NCBI GenBank assembly: GCA_033961575.1
Contig: CM066734.1
Coordinates: forward strand, 78,095,501-78,159,500
Origin: Aselliscus stoliczkanus
Lineage: Eukaryota > Chordata > Mammalia > Chiroptera > Hipposideridae
Length of the DNA: 64,000 nt
Direction: 5' to 3'
Every line of letters starts with the position of its first letter. Within the stretch, counting starts at the first letter, position 1. The notes beneath the pieces were generated by a model. That model ran no database searches and was not told the DNA's origin. It worked only from the letters and a program-made list of their open reading frames with translations. Position numbers and translations under genes: made by a program. Below are positions 1 to 11,153 of the stretch, one piece after another.

Positions 1-669
1 GTCATGTTCCTGCACTACAGAGCAGGTGGGAGTGGAGAAGGGACAGCAAAAAGTTAAAGAAAAGAGAGAGACACACAAAATAGAAGAGAAAACAGTTCCA
101 GGCCAGGGGACTTCAGCTTCGTGGACTGGAGCCCCGAATTGGGCCTGACTGTTCCTTTTATTATCTTACACATAAGCAAGGATCAATGTAGCTTCCATGG
201 TCTGTGAGTCTCACACCCAAGAATTAACCTCCAGGCCTAATTTCCCATGCCTGCAAACTCTCATAACCAGAGGCCCCATGAGTTTATTGTCATGCACCTC
301 TAAGAGACAGAAGCTTCCTCTGCCAAGGCCCACTGATAAGAGTGCAGGGAGGACAGGTATTATCATATCAATAGGTCATTTCACAGACAGGCTGCCAGAA
401 TCTAAAACAAGGGGTTTACGCCCCTTTTCTCTCCCTGATTTCTCCCATGACACTCACTTGCACCCACGGGTACCCACTGGCACCCACTGACATCCACGCG
501 ACCGCGTCTGGCTTGGGTTTTCCATCTCGTGAGATCTTACCCTTCTCTGACTGATCGGTCATCCTTTGGTGCCAAGTGGGAATATATACAGTAAGCATAA
601 TATTGAAGTTATGATCTGTCTTTAAGGAGAGGTGTATGGAGGCAGACCGGCAGGTTATGTGATATTTCA
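1..669 (-). repeat. 3' LTR of the class II provirus
   Basis: Aligns by eye to 4263-4946 and to 63472-64000. On the minus strand it starts TGAAATATCAC at 669 and would end in CA one base before the window. An AATAAA signal lies at 162-157 on the minus strand. It abuts a polypurine tract. An 84-codon minus frame (670-416) covers its 5' part but has no recognisable product. Confidence 0.9.
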
Positions 670-685
670 CCCTTTTTTTGTTTTT
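670..685 (-). other. Polypurine tract (plus-strand primer) of the provirus
   Basis: On the minus strand AAAAACAAAAAAAGGG immediately precedes the TG that opens the 3' LTR. This is the expected site and composition for the second-strand primer, and it fixes the element's orientation. Confidence 0.8.
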
Positions 686-796
686 AAAATGTGAGAATCA
701 CAGACCTCGCAGATCTTTCATTTACTGTCCGTCAGAGGGCTGTTTGTCCACATCTGATGGCTAAACGGAATAAACATAGAACAATAAGCAAAATAA

Positions 797-2290
797 TCAT
801 AGCACCAGCAAAACAAAACAACCATAGTACCAGCAAACCAAAACAACCATAGTACCAGCAAAACCCATCCACCCAAAGTTTTTGTCCAGTTTTTTAAAGT
901 AAAAAGTCCACCTGTAGCCCGTGGAAAGTGTTTCTTCCCCAGGGAGCAGCTGGAGTTTAGCGTTAGACATCTGATCTATTTCTTGTTGTATTTGTAAAAT
1001 GTCCACAGTAGGATTAGACACATGTCCCAAAAGATGAGCTCATACTTCAGACCAAGGAATACCAGTTTGATTATAAGAATAAGGGATTAAACAATTAACA
1101 ATAGATACAATAGAAACAGATAGAAACATTCTAATCACATTTTAAAGTAATCATAGTAAAATTTTCTATTGATCACCAAGAAGTACAACAGTAATTTTTA
1201 AATTAGCCAATCTGATCTATTTTAATTTGTTGATTTCATGATTTACAACATTTTCATGTCATGTTACAGAAGTAAGTAATGGTGTGTTATGGATATAAGC
1301 CCAATACGTAAAATTATCAGCATTAACACCTAAGAGAAGGCAACTTAGAATGATCAGTACTGTTTGATATAGAGCGACTTCAGAAACAACAGTTACAATA
1401 GCCATAGAGATAATTCCCATAATGACAGCAATAAAGAGTCCTATAAATCATTTTAGTTCTATGTAAAATCTTATGAAGTAATTGTAAGACAATATGAATA
1501 GTAGAAAACCTTCCCACACTCTAGAAATGTGGACAGGGATCCATAATCCTCGTTGTCTTCTAAGAATCATGATCTGATTATTAGAAGCATTATAAATGGA
1601 AGAATTTATACATCTATATAATTTACATTGAGCACTTTCAACTAATTTAGTTGTTTGATTAATAGTTATAGTTCCAGGCCGGCCGAGTGGCACAGTGGTT
1701 AAGCACTGGCTTGGGAAGCCAGCTGCCCCCGTTCGGGTGCCACATATGAGGGCCAGTGACACTGCCCTCAAAAAAAAAAAAAAAAGTTATAGTTCCTACT
1801 AAAAAGAAAACAAAAGGAATTTTAAGACATGTCTGTAAATAAACTGTTTCCTCAAATTGAAAAGTATATTTTTTTGTTAATACGATTGAGTATCAATAAT
1901 TTGAGAATTATAAGTACATACCCACCATCTGAGAAGCTGGTAATTGGAGCAATTAAATTGACTGTAGTGAAGGACTGTATCCCCATGGGGGCCATAGTCT
2001 ATTACTATTCCATAGGAATCATTAAATAACACCCAATTCATGTTCCCTCAACACTCTTCCCAATGAATATGGGACTGTCCAACAATGCAGTTACTTGGAT
2101 TGGCACATGGAGGAACAGGGGGAGGGAAGCTATGAGTGCTTGCCTCCTGTACTTCAAATTCCTTTCTAAAAATCATACACATATATTTAAAGGTGTCATT
2201 TTGTTTTTCTCTCTGGGAATTACCCATGATCCACACAAATCTTCTCTTCTGTGAGCTGTCAGGTGCCCACAAAGGATGTTCTTCTGGGTC
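797..2290 (-). pseudogene. env: Decayed betaretrovirus-like env, interrupted by a SINE
   Basis: Several minus-strand pieces are visible. The 2272-2048 piece carries surface-subunit-like sequence including PPPVPPC. The 1771-1448 piece contains GLWIPV followed by a W-E pair, resembling the region near the surface/transmembrane boundary of class II envelopes. The 1030-797 piece (77 codons) contains a charged and polar stretch, then a hydrophobic membrane span with a very short tail just before the polypurine tract, as expected for the C-terminus. Stops and frame changes separate the pieces, and a SINE sits at 1676-1784. This is a remnant with no complete protein. Confidence 0.78.
1676..1784 (+). 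mobile_element. Short tRNA-derived SINE inside the provirus env
   Basis: It has the head GGCCGGCCGAGTGG, an A box, a B box around GTTCGGGTGCC, the ACTGCCCTC end and poly(A). A perfect 12-bp target duplication AGTTATAGTTCC flanks it at 1664-1675 and 1785-1796. The insertion therefore postdates the provirus. Confidence 0.95.
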
Positions 2291-2567
2291 TAGAAAGATA
2301 CAAGCAAAACCTTTTCCCCATGTTAATCAAGTTTTTAAATGTCATTGATTGGTTTGGATATCCTTCCACTAGATAGGGAAAGTTTCCAATTGTTAAGAAC
2401 TGTGTTGATTATTTAAATATTTTTCTGTAGCAGTACACCCAATGTTAACTTCATTACTTGAACCAGGTGAATTTTAAATTTTTAAAGTAAACATGATTTA
2501 GCCAATTGTATCTGTGGGGATTCTGCTCTGTCTTCCCCCTTTTTTAATTGTTTTTTTTAAACGAAAT

Positions 2568-2702
2568 TTGAAAAGATTGATTAGAATTATTGGCAAGTAA
2601 GTCTGTTTGAATATTTATAGGGTTTGAAAACATCTGTAAAGCAGTTAAAACAGCCATTAGATTAGCTTTTTGAGTTGAGATGTCATTAATGTATATTACT
2701 CC
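2568..2702 (-). pseudogene. pol: Remnant of retroviral RNase H (pol)
   Basis: The minus translation here contains STQKANLMAVLTALQ, then a PINI-TD segment. This matches the pattern of the class II RNase H helix that carries the catalytic glutamate (replaced here by N) and the following strand that ends in aspartate. Stops lie on both sides. Reverse transcriptase upstream is not recognisable and integrase downstream appears deleted, because env-like sequence begins within about 300 bp. Confidence 0.7.
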
Positions 2703-3059
2703 ATGGCCTTTTTTAGGGTGTTAAGTTTTGAAAGACTTCTATGTACATGTTTGGGTCGTCTGAAAACTTTCCTCAACAGTCCTGTATTTATCTAAAAATC
2801 CTGTAATGAAAAGGGAGATCTGAACTTGAGCAGATCTAAATTTTTCCAGCATTTAAATCCTGAATATGTAGGATAATCAGCATTTTAACTGGCAAATCTA
2901 GGAAGATATTCTGTAACCTCAAAATATATAGGCTTGTGATAAAACATAAGATATATTTATTAACAGGTCTTTATCTTTGAACATTTCTGTGACACAAAGT
3001 TAAAAATAGGCGAATTCAGCAAAACAAAAGTCTTAAATTGTCAATAGATGTTGAGAAAT

Positions 3060-3400
3060 TCAATCTAAACATTTTTAAGATATGGTCATTATCAAAAAGA
3101 TTTCCTTAACTTTGTGGCCATTTTTGAGAGCAAATTATAGAAACATTAGAAACATCAGTTAATTATAGAAATAAATCTTTGGTCTTGTATTTTAATCTGG
3201 CAAACAAGACGAATTCCTGAAACTTTTCTTGTTAGAAAAATACCTGTTTGACCAATACTCTTAAATCTTTTAGTTTCTAACAGCAATGTACTAGGCGGGC
3301 CCAAGGCCTCTTGGCTCAGTGTTTGTAGCTGTTTTCCAAAGGGAGGGGTGATTCTGCTCCTGGGCCTTGAACAAAGCAAGCCGTGGCGGAGACACACTGT
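3060..3400 (-). pseudogene. pro: Remnant of retroviral protease region (pro)
   Basis: An 80-codon minus frame (3397-3155) ends in the strand that leads into the aspartyl-protease active site (QDQRFISIIN). A stop and a frame offset fall where the catalytic D-T-G triad would be, and a tryptophan-proline pair typical of the family follows in another frame. Upstream residues resemble the end of Gag nucleocapsid but carry no intact zinc knuckle. It is catalytically dead. Confidence 0.65.
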
Positions 3401-3489
3401 ATGGAGCTGTTTTTTGTGTGTGTGTTTTTGAAAGAGGATATAAAAATTTGGGAATAACTGGTGATTTTTAGAGATCCTTCCTCTACTTT

Positions 3490-3700
3490 CTCCTCTTTGT
3501 CTCCTGATTTTAAAACGTCCTCTCTTTCTTTTATCTTCCGTATCAGTCTGTAAAGGTTTTAAAACTGACTGGATTAATCTCCATGTGTTCCAATTTGTTA
3601 CTGAGATTAAAACTCCATTTTGATGTAACTCCTGGAGATCTGTACCTACTTTTTCAAGTTTTTAAATCTAGGGTTCTGGTATCAAGGAACCAGGAACAAT
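3490..3700 (-). pseudogene. gag: Remnant of betaretrovirus-like gag matrix region
   Basis: The minus translation contains a LEKVGTDLQELHQNG stretch followed by a conserved-looking W-N-x-W-R segment, then a lysine/arginine-rich run. This agrees with the matrix domain of class II Gag. Stops precede it. Capsid is absent, and protease-like sequence begins only about 100-200 bp downstream on the minus strand. Confidence 0.6.
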
Positions 3701-4242
3701 ATGTCTTAATCGTATTTAGTTCTATTAATTTTCTTTCTGGAACTCGTGTTCCCCCAGCCTTAATAAGGCTAATATTTACACTGACTATTGGTTTTTCCCA
3801 TGTTAGTTTTTAAAACGATAGAGAAGAAAATCTCATTCACGCATGTTCTCTCTGATGCTCCTCTGGCCGTGTTCCTTGAGAAACTTTAAGGTCAGTGTTG
3901 GCTAAGGTGCACTCGTATGAATCCCAAGCCTGGTGGATGTGTCTCGTGGAACAGACAGTGTCCAGTCACCGTTCTGTCTTATGACTTGACCATAAAATCC
4001 CAGATTAGAGCCCACACAAGTTCTATAGCTGAAGCTGTGTAACGATAATCAAACACTCATTCATTTACACTCAGACATATGAAAAGTTAATTTTTTCACC
4101 CATCACCCTGATTAAAACTTCTCGAGACTTACCCTACCTCCACCAGGTAATTGTCCAGACACCATCTTGAGGTCTTTCGTCGACTGTAATTCCCTTTTTA
4201 AGACTGATAGTCCTTTTTTTTTTTTTTCCTTTCCTTCTCCAG

Positions 4243-4260
4243 CCACACGTCTGGGAGCCA
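4243..4260 (-). other. Primer binding site, tRNA-Lys type
   Basis: On the minus strand TGGCTCCCAGACGTGTGG follows the 5' LTR after a two-base spacer. It differs at a few positions from the lysine-1,2 tRNA primer complement usual in betaretroviruses, which supports both the class and the orientation. Confidence 0.7.
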
Positions 4261-4262
4261 CT

Positions 4263-4946
4263 TGTCGTGTTCCTGCATGACAGAGCAGGTGGGAGTGGAG
4301 AAGGGACGGTGAAAGGTTAAGGAAAAGAGAGACACAAAATAGGAGAGAAAACAGTTACGGGCCAGGGGACTTCAGCCTTGTGGACTGGAGCCCCGAATTG
4401 GGCCTGACTGTTCCTTTTATTATCTTACAATTAGGAAGGGATCAGTGTAGCTTCAGTGGTCTGTGAGTCTCACACCCAAGAATTAACCTCCAGGCCTAAT
4501 TTCCCATGTGCAAACTGCCATTACCAGAGGCCCCATGAGGTTATTGTCATGCACCTCTTAAGAGACAGAAGCTTCCTCTGCCAAGTCTTACTGATAAGAG
4601 TTTTGGGAGGACAGGTATTATCATATCAATAGGTCATTTCACAGGCAGGCTGCCAGAACCTGAAGCAAGGGGTTTACACCCCTTTTCTCCTCTCCCTGAT
4701 TTTTCCCATGGCACTCACTTGCTCCCAGGAGTACCCACTGACACCCACAGGCACCGACTGACATTCATGTGACTACGTCTGGCTGGGGTTGTCCTTCTCG
4801 TGGGATCTTACCCATCTCTGACTGATCGGCCATCCTTTGGTGCCAAGTGGGGTATATATAGTAAGCATAATATTGAAGTTATTATCTGTCTTTATAGAGA
4901 GGTGTAAGGAGGCAGAACAGTTAGGTTATAATGTGACATATATCCA
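4263..4946 (-). repeat. 5' LTR of the class II provirus
   Basis: It runs from a CA-type 3' end at 4263 (TGTCGTGTTCC on the plus strand) to about 4946, where TA-rich sequence begins. It is about 684 bp against at least 669 bp for its partner. The outer end is less certain because low-complexity TA DNA follows. Confidence 0.85.
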
Positions 4947-5183
4947 TTATATATGAATATATATATATATGTAAAATTACTATATAATTGATGATATACA
5001 CATTTATAATATGTACATATATGTTTTGTATATAATCTATGATATATACATATATATGTATATATAATCCACTCATTGTTTATTCCATGTTTTTATAATT
5101 CTCATGATATATATTTTGGACATTAGCACTATTCATATTTAATAAGAACTAAGGCTGCCTTACTTCCTGGAGAAGTCATTAAA
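4947..5183. repeat. TA-rich low-complexity stretch
   Basis: Imperfect (TA)n with ATATATG variants from about 4947 to 5065, then ordinary AT-rich DNA. No gene signal. Confidence 0.7.
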
Positions 5184-5195
5184 AAAGAAAATATG

Positions 5196-5345
5196 GGGCT
5201 GGCCAACTGGCGCAGTGGTTAAGTGCAGGCTTGGGATGCCAGCGGCCCCGGTTCAGGTCCCACATATGAGGATCAGTGACACTGCCCTCAAAAAAAAATA
5301 AAATAAAATAAAAAAGAACAGTGTACCCTTTAAAAAAAAAAAAAG
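5196..5345 (+). mobile_element. Short tRNA-derived SINE
   Basis: A GGGCTGGCCAACTGGCGCAG head, B box and ACTGCCCTC end are followed by a long A-rich tail with AAAAT repeats and an extra insert. A 12-bp target duplication AAAGAAAATATG lies at 5184-5195 and 5346-5357. Confidence 0.93.
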
Positions 5346-5357
5346 AAAGAAAATATG

Positions 5358-5890
5358 ATTTGGCATGTTGTATATTCATACTCTTTATCACCTTTCTTCA
5401 TTTTTTATAATATTCAAAAATGTTTATGATAATCTTTGCCAATCAGCAGGATCTTGAAATTAGCTGATGTTCTTTCTCTCTCTCATCTCACTCTGTTGAG
5501 GTGCAATTAGTGTGTTTTCTTCTACAATTTTCCTATTTTCCCTACTTCCCACTGCTAACTAAAGAAGTGTTATATATCTTTCGGTTGGTAGGGAGACAAA
5601 GCTTTGCTTTTCAAGCAAGACTGTTGTTGCTATCTAATGTACTAATCAGTATTCTTACATCTGGACTACCCTGTCCTCCTATCCCACTGTCATGTTGCTT
5701 CTTCTTTAACGAGGGATTTGAGAAGAAAGTCTGGCAGAGTAGGCAGCTGAAAATCAAGCCCCATATAAACAAGTATATTCATGGTAGGTGTGATATGGGG
5801 ATCATCCATGATCACATCTGATGGTTCTGGAGGAATAATGTGTAATGGAGAGCTCTAATCCATTCCTGGTGTAGGAGCCTAATTTTATCT
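5358..5890. other. No recognisable feature
   Basis: AT-rich DNA. A 106-codon plus frame (5501-5821) has no recognisable domain, no clear coding bias and no splice or initiation context that I would trust. Confidence 0.5.
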
Positions 5891-5894
5891 GAAT

Positions 5895-6160
5895 GGGGTT
5901 TTATTTTTATTTAATTAGTTAACTATTTTTATATTGCAGGTGACACACAATATTGTATTAGTTTTAGATACCACAAAACATTTATAAACCTTATGAAGTG
6001 AACACCATGATGTCTAGTAACCATCTTCCATTGTACAAAGTTAGTATATTATCGACTATATTCCCTATGCTGTACATTATATTCCTATTATTTATTTTAT
6101 AACTGGAATCTTATACCTCTTAATCAATTCCCTTCACCTTTTTCACCAGAGGGACAGGAC
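5895..6160 (-). mobile_element. L1 3' UTR fragment
   Basis: Contains the hallmark minus-strand L1 3' UTR words seen elsewhere here, including CGACTATATTCCCTATGCTG and the CCTCTTAATC-CCTTCACC tail. It is truncated and diverged, with no open frame. Confidence 0.75.
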
Positions 6161-6950
6161 ACGGAGTTGGGAGAATGGGATTTTAAATAATAAAGGATAT
6201 CAACTATAGCAGATTATCAATGTCTCACTATATCCTTATTATTTCTATACGTGCTGACCAGACATTTTACTGGCAGTACTTGAATGTTTTCACTCAGGTA
6301 TTTTTCTCTGAATGTTGATGCTCATTCTAGTTATTTGTGCTGGCAGTTCAAAATTGATGAGCTTTTACTGCCCCATAGGTAGCCCTCAAATAATGGCAAG
6401 CAGAAATTAATATATTAAATATCCATAGTTTCTCAGAGCACAAGTGATATAACTCTAAGGTGTTTATTCTGAATGATTACCAAAGTCCTCTGGAAATGAG
6501 CCCCAGTTACCCACAATGTTAACCAGCTTTATAACCCCATTGTTGGCTTCTTTTCATTCCTGTCTCTATTACCACCTCTCTCCCAACATTTCTATGGGTC
6601 ACTTCCTAAATAAATTATGTGAATGATTATCTGCTATCACTTAAGTATGTTTCTTTTCAGACAAATTCCTTTAGGATTTTAGTATTAAGGATAATAGTGA
6701 AGCAAGATGTAAGGAGGACACAGAAAATCACATTATAAAAGAGTTCTGATAGACTTTCACAGCAAAAAGAACACATGCTAAGAAGGAGCTTTATTATTCC
6801 AACACAATGGGTTTTTGGATGTTCGGAGTGCTCAATGAATCTATTAAGAATATAAAAGGAAATAAGAGCTGCTTTGATTAAAATAACAATAAAACTATTA
6901 TGAACTTAGCTGCATTGAATAATAATACACCCAATTAGATGCTAATAATT
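6161..6950. other. No recognisable feature
   Basis: AT-rich, apparently unique sequence with no coding signal. Confidence 0.5.
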
Positions 6951-6954
6951 AATT

Positions 6955-7190
6955 ACCTTGGGAAAACAACAACAACAAAACTGACCCAAGAAGAATTATA
7001 ACTCATAATTAAAAAAACAAAACAAAACACTTTAAACACAAAACACACACACAAATAAATAAAGTAAAATACTGCATACCAGCAGACTTTAAAAACAAAA
7101 ATACAAAAAACAAATACTTTCTAACTTTTGTGTGAAGCCAGTATAACCCTGATACCCAAATCAGACAATACTAACACAAGGCATAAAATC
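6955..7190 (+). mobile_element. L1 ORF2 (reverse transcriptase region) fragment
   Basis: GAAGCCAGTATAACCCTGAT with the following CCCAAATCAGACAA matches the plus-sense L1 ORF2 stretch coding for the -EASITLIPKPDK- region. A-rich and decayed. Confidence 0.65.
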
Positions 7191-7209
7191 TGTTTAAAGA
7201 CTAAACTAA

Positions 7210-7266
<57 letters not shown>
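7210..7266 (+). repeat. (TC)n microsatellite
   Basis: An uninterrupted run of about 28 TC dinucleotides directly follows the L1 fragment. Confidence 0.97.
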
Positions 7267-7270
<4 letters not shown>

Positions 7271-7840
7271 CTAATTATACTCTGATTTGTTTTCATAAAG
7301 TATGGTAACACAAGCAGATATGAAAGTGAGTGCCATGAAAGAAATGTGTTTACTCACAGTTTCCCATAAACAGTAGGCAGAGCACAGAGCCAAAAGAGGA
7401 AATAGTAGGATCAGTCAGAAGACAAAAGGGAAAACTATGGGCAAGGGATATTATTGTGGTTTCTGCAGTCATGAACAGGCACAGCAGTGTATGTAGGTTT
7501 AGGACTGACAGGTTTGAATAATTTCAACAGGTTCTAAGGTATAGGGGCTGTCTTTGTTTGTTTAGTACCAGACCCTGGGAAGAGTTGGGCAGGTGGATAG
7601 TGGTCCAGAGTACAAGAGTCTGACAAAGAAGGTGGTTGGGGATATGAGCTCTGGATTTGGTTGGTTTGCATATCAAAGGCACACTCCAAAGGCATGTTGT
7701 TTACTATCTCCAAGAATTAGCTAACCTTGGAAGAGAAAGTCCTTTCAAAGTCATTAAGGCCCCATGATATCAGAACATCAAACCAGAAAGTAAAAAATAT
7801 GGTTAAAAATATGGAAAGTAAAAAGTGTATCTCAAATTTT
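7267..7840. other. No recognisable feature
   Basis: Unique-looking sequence of moderate AT content. No frame longer than 60 codons has a recognisable product. Confidence 0.5.
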
Positions 7841-7844
7841 CTTT

Positions 7845-8420
7845 TCCTTTTTAAAAAATGTATCTGTATTTTTATAAAAATAATGAAATACACATTTCTC
7901 AGGGATTAGAAATGGATAAAATTATTCACTTTGAAAAAGCAATTTGACCTAGGGATATTTAAAACCGTGTATTTGATAAGCCTGAAATCCTACTTCCAGG
8001 CATTGAGTATTTAGAACACATACAAATCATATACATGGTGTTTACCAAAGCATTATTTGTTATTCCCATTTTGGAAAACAAATTATTATCTATAAATACA
8101 TGAAAAGATTAAAAATGATATATTGAAATAATCAACTAAATATTGTAGTTGGAAAAATAAACTATGGCTATATATCAAAAAGCACAGAGCTAAAAAAAGA
8201 AAGGAGTGATAGAAACATTATGAACACATTTTCATAATGTTCAAAAATAGTAAGAAACATTTAGTTTTTAATGAATACACTTATAAGACATAAATGCATA
8301 ACAATACTTGTTCATATTGAAAACATGATGTTAAATCTATTTGGAATACAATAGAGAGAAAGGAAAAGAAAATGAAGGTCAACGAGAGCTCAAAATATAT
8401 ATCTATAATTATTTTATAAC
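7845..8420 (+). mobile_element. Old L1 (L1M-type) ORF2 3' fragment
   Basis: Words such as CTACTTCCAGGCATTGAGTA, then CATTATTTGTTATTCCCATTTTGGAAA-CAAATTA, follow the layout of the C-terminal end of L1 ORF2 in sense orientation. Heavily diverged; boundaries approximate. Confidence 0.55.
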
Positions 8421-9178
8421 TTATAGCATGAAAGACTTGAAACATAAGAGAAAATAATGCTTATGTTTAATTATTGTTAGTGAGAATATGGTACATTTTC
8501 AATTTCTCTATAGTGCCATTGTTTTTCTTTCAAATTTCAGAATTATAACACATACACACACATAAATACACATTCAAACATTAGGCACACATGCAAGTCA
8601 CATTCACACCTATGGACCAGGATCAAGACCAAGAGAAAATGTAAAATTCAGCTTGTGAAGAACTTCACTGCATAGTTTTTGAAGAGAATACACAAATTTG
8701 TCATCTGTTTAGTCCAAAAAAACAGTGAGGTAACATAAGTAATGGAAGGGGTAGGACAGGTTAAAACAATAATGTATAAGTTTGCAATATTTATGCAAAG
8801 AGCATAAACAGATATTGAAAGAAAAAAAATAAATAAAATCTTTTTTTTTAACCTGAATTTAGCTCTGAGAAAAAGACATCACATGTATAAACAACGAGTT
8901 CTTTTTTTTTTTTTTTTTTTTTTAAAGAGAATGTCTATGTCCTTAAAATTACCGAAAATTTCTTACAATGGAGATTCTGAGAAAGGATACATTTTTAAAC
9001 AAATCATCTTAGGAGCCACTTAACTCAGATGAACATTTTAGAATTTTTTCTGTGCATTTTTTTCTTTTACTGCTATATTATTTTAAAATCTGGTTTTATA
9101 TATTTGATTCATACTGGCATATCCAGGACCTCAAATAACTAAAGATTCTGCATTTCTAAATGAACTCTACCTTTTCTA
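8421..9178. other. AT-rich sequence with poly(T) runs, no gene
   Basis: Contains a poly(T) run near 8901-8923. Part may be further old L1 3' sequence. No supported feature. Confidence 0.4.
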
Positions 9179-9182
9179 CAGG

Positions 9183-9531
9183 TGTTATTACTGAATGTTT
9201 GTATCCTTCCAAAATTTATATGTTGAAATCCTAATCTCAATATGATAGGAAGTAATTAAGTCATGAGAGTGGAGCCCTTATGAATGAAATTGGTGCCATT
9301 ATAAGAAGAGACACCAAAGAGCTTGTTTCCTTTCTCTGCTCTCCACCTTGAAAGGACACAGTAAAAAAACAACCATGTGCAAATCATGAATAGTACCCTC
9401 ACTGAACACCAGATCTGCTTATGCCTTGATCTTGGACTTCCCAGCCTACATAACCATCAGAAATAAATGTTTGTTGTTTAAGCCACCCACTCTAAGGTAT
9501 TTTTGTTATAGCAGCCTGAACTGAAAAGACA
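9183..9531 (+). repeat. ERVL-MaLR (MLT1/MST-type) solo LTR
   Basis: The standard MaLR landmarks appear in order: a CTGAATGTTTGTATCC start, TATGTTGAAATCCTAATCTC, CATGAGAGTGGAGCCCTTAT, CTTGATCTTGGACTTCCCAGCC, the AGAAATAAATGTTTGTTGTT poly(A) region and TTGTTATAGCAGCCTGAACTG. This is an ancient mammalian LTR. Confidence 0.9.
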
Positions 9532-10012
9532 ACAGTCAATTGTGTTGACTGTTCCATGTGTTAACAATTAATAGTAAAAATTGTAAATTAAATGTTAAGA
9601 ATGATAAAAACATATGACACTTTAATAAAACAATATTAATAAAAGTGATATTAAAAGTAAAAAGCCCAACTGTTATCTGAGAATTTAAAATAAATAGTAA
9701 ACTTTAAAAATTATATTAAAACTATAAATTGAACATGTAAAAAAGCATGAATAAGAATGACATATTTTCTAACAACACTAGAGGTATGTTGTTTTTTTTC
9801 GATTTATTTTTTTTAAAGATTTTTATTAAAATATAGCTAACATACAATATTATAGTAGTTTCAGTTGTACGCCATAATTATTCAACATTTATATACCTAA
9901 GGAAGTGATCACCATGATAAGTCCAGCAACCTCTGATACCACACTATGCTATTCCATGTTATTGACTATATTCCCTGTGGTGTATATTATATCCCCATGA
10001 CTTATTTGTTTT

Positions 10013-10123
10013 GTTTTGTTGTTTTCTTTTGAGGGCAGTGTCACTTGTCCTCATATGTGGGATCCAAACTGAGGCCGCTGGCTTCCCAAGCCAGCGCTTA
10101 ACCACTGTGCCATTCGGCCGGCC
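10013..10123 (-). mobile_element. Short tRNA-derived SINE inside L1 3' UTR
   Basis: Reverse-oriented copy ending in GGCCGGCC. It is flanked by a 15-bp duplication TGACTTATTTGTTTT at 9998-10012 and 10124-10138. Confidence 0.94.
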
Positions 10124-10581
10124 TGACTTATTTGTTTTATACCTGGAGACTTGAACCTCTTATTCTCCTTCACTTTTCCCCCTTTTTAATGTTTCCAATT
10201 ACAGTTGACATTTGATATTATTTTATATTAATTTCAGACATACAGCATAGTGGTTAAACATTTACATAATTTAAGAAATGATCCCCCTGACTAATCTAGT
10301 ACTCACCTGGCACTATCCATAGTTATTACCATATTATTGACTATATTCCCTATGCTTTACTTTATTTCCCTATGACTGTTTTGTAACTATCAATTTGTGT
10401 TTCTTACTCCCTACATCTTTTATACCTTGTCCCACTCACATCTATTACCCCAAACAAATACAGTACCCATCTGATACCATACATAGCTATTACAATATTA
10501 TTGACTAAATTCCTTGAGAAATACCCTACATCCATACGATTACTGTGAAACAACCAATTTGTACTTCTTAATCCCTTCCAC

Positions 10582-10583
<2 letters not shown>

Positions 10584-10616
<33 letters not shown>

Positions 10617-10725
10617 TTTTGAGGGCAGTGTCACTGGCCCTCATATGTGGGACAGGAACCGGGGCCTCTAGCTTCCCAAGCCAGCGCTTAGCCAGCGCTT
10701 AACCACCGCGCCAGGCTGCCAGCGC
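10584..10725 (-). mobile_element. Short tRNA-derived SINE with (TTTA)n tail
   Basis: Flanked by TCCCTTCCACTT at 10572-10583 and 10726-10737. The tail is a (TATT)n repeat instead of plain poly(T). The head carries a local duplication of CCAGCGCTTA and a scrambled CCAGGCTGCC end. Confidence 0.9.
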
Positions 10726-11153
10726 TCCCTTCCACTTTTTCATTCATCCTCAACAATCCTCCCATCTGGCAACCATCAAAATATTCTCTGAATTTATAAG
10801 TTTGTTTCTGCTTTCTTTGTGTATTTGTTCTTTTAGATTCTACATATAAACAAAATCTCATTACATCTGTCTTTATCTGACACTCAGCACAATTTTCTGC
10901 AGGTCCATCCATGCCGCCACAGATGGCAAGAACCCATTCCCTTTCCTGGCCAAGCAATATTCTGTTATATGTATGTTCTACCGCCACTTTATCCATTCTT
11001 CCATTGATGGACACCAAAGCTACCTCCATATCGTAGCTGTTGTAAATAATGCTGCAATGAACATATGGATGCACACATCCCCTTGAAGTAGCATATGGGT
11101 TTCTTGAGATTAATACCCTGAAGGCAGGTTACTGGGTCCTTTTTTGTCTCTTG

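Larger units (their letters stand above)
1..4946 (-). mobile_element. Defective class II endogenous retrovirus (betaretrovirus-like)
   Basis: Two LTRs of the same family and orientation bracket a 3.6-kb interior. Read on the minus strand the order is 5' LTR (4946-4263), lysine-type primer binding site, matrix-like gag remnant, protease remnant, RNase H remnant, envelope remnant, polypurine tract, 3' LTR (669-1). A complete betaretroviral interior is normally about 7-8 kb, so most of gag, reverse transcriptase and integrase are missing. The remaining frames carry stops and shifts, and a SINE interrupts env. The window begins one base inside the 3' LTR, so the target duplication cannot be checked. 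The element appears dead as a virus. Confidence 0.9.

Noticed and set aside
416..670. 84-codon minus-strand frame starting at the LTR 5' end, reminiscent of LTR-encoded genes of some betaretroviruses
   Set aside because: No recognisable domain, only part of the LTR is covered, and the sister LTRs do not keep the frame visibly. Treated as incidental.
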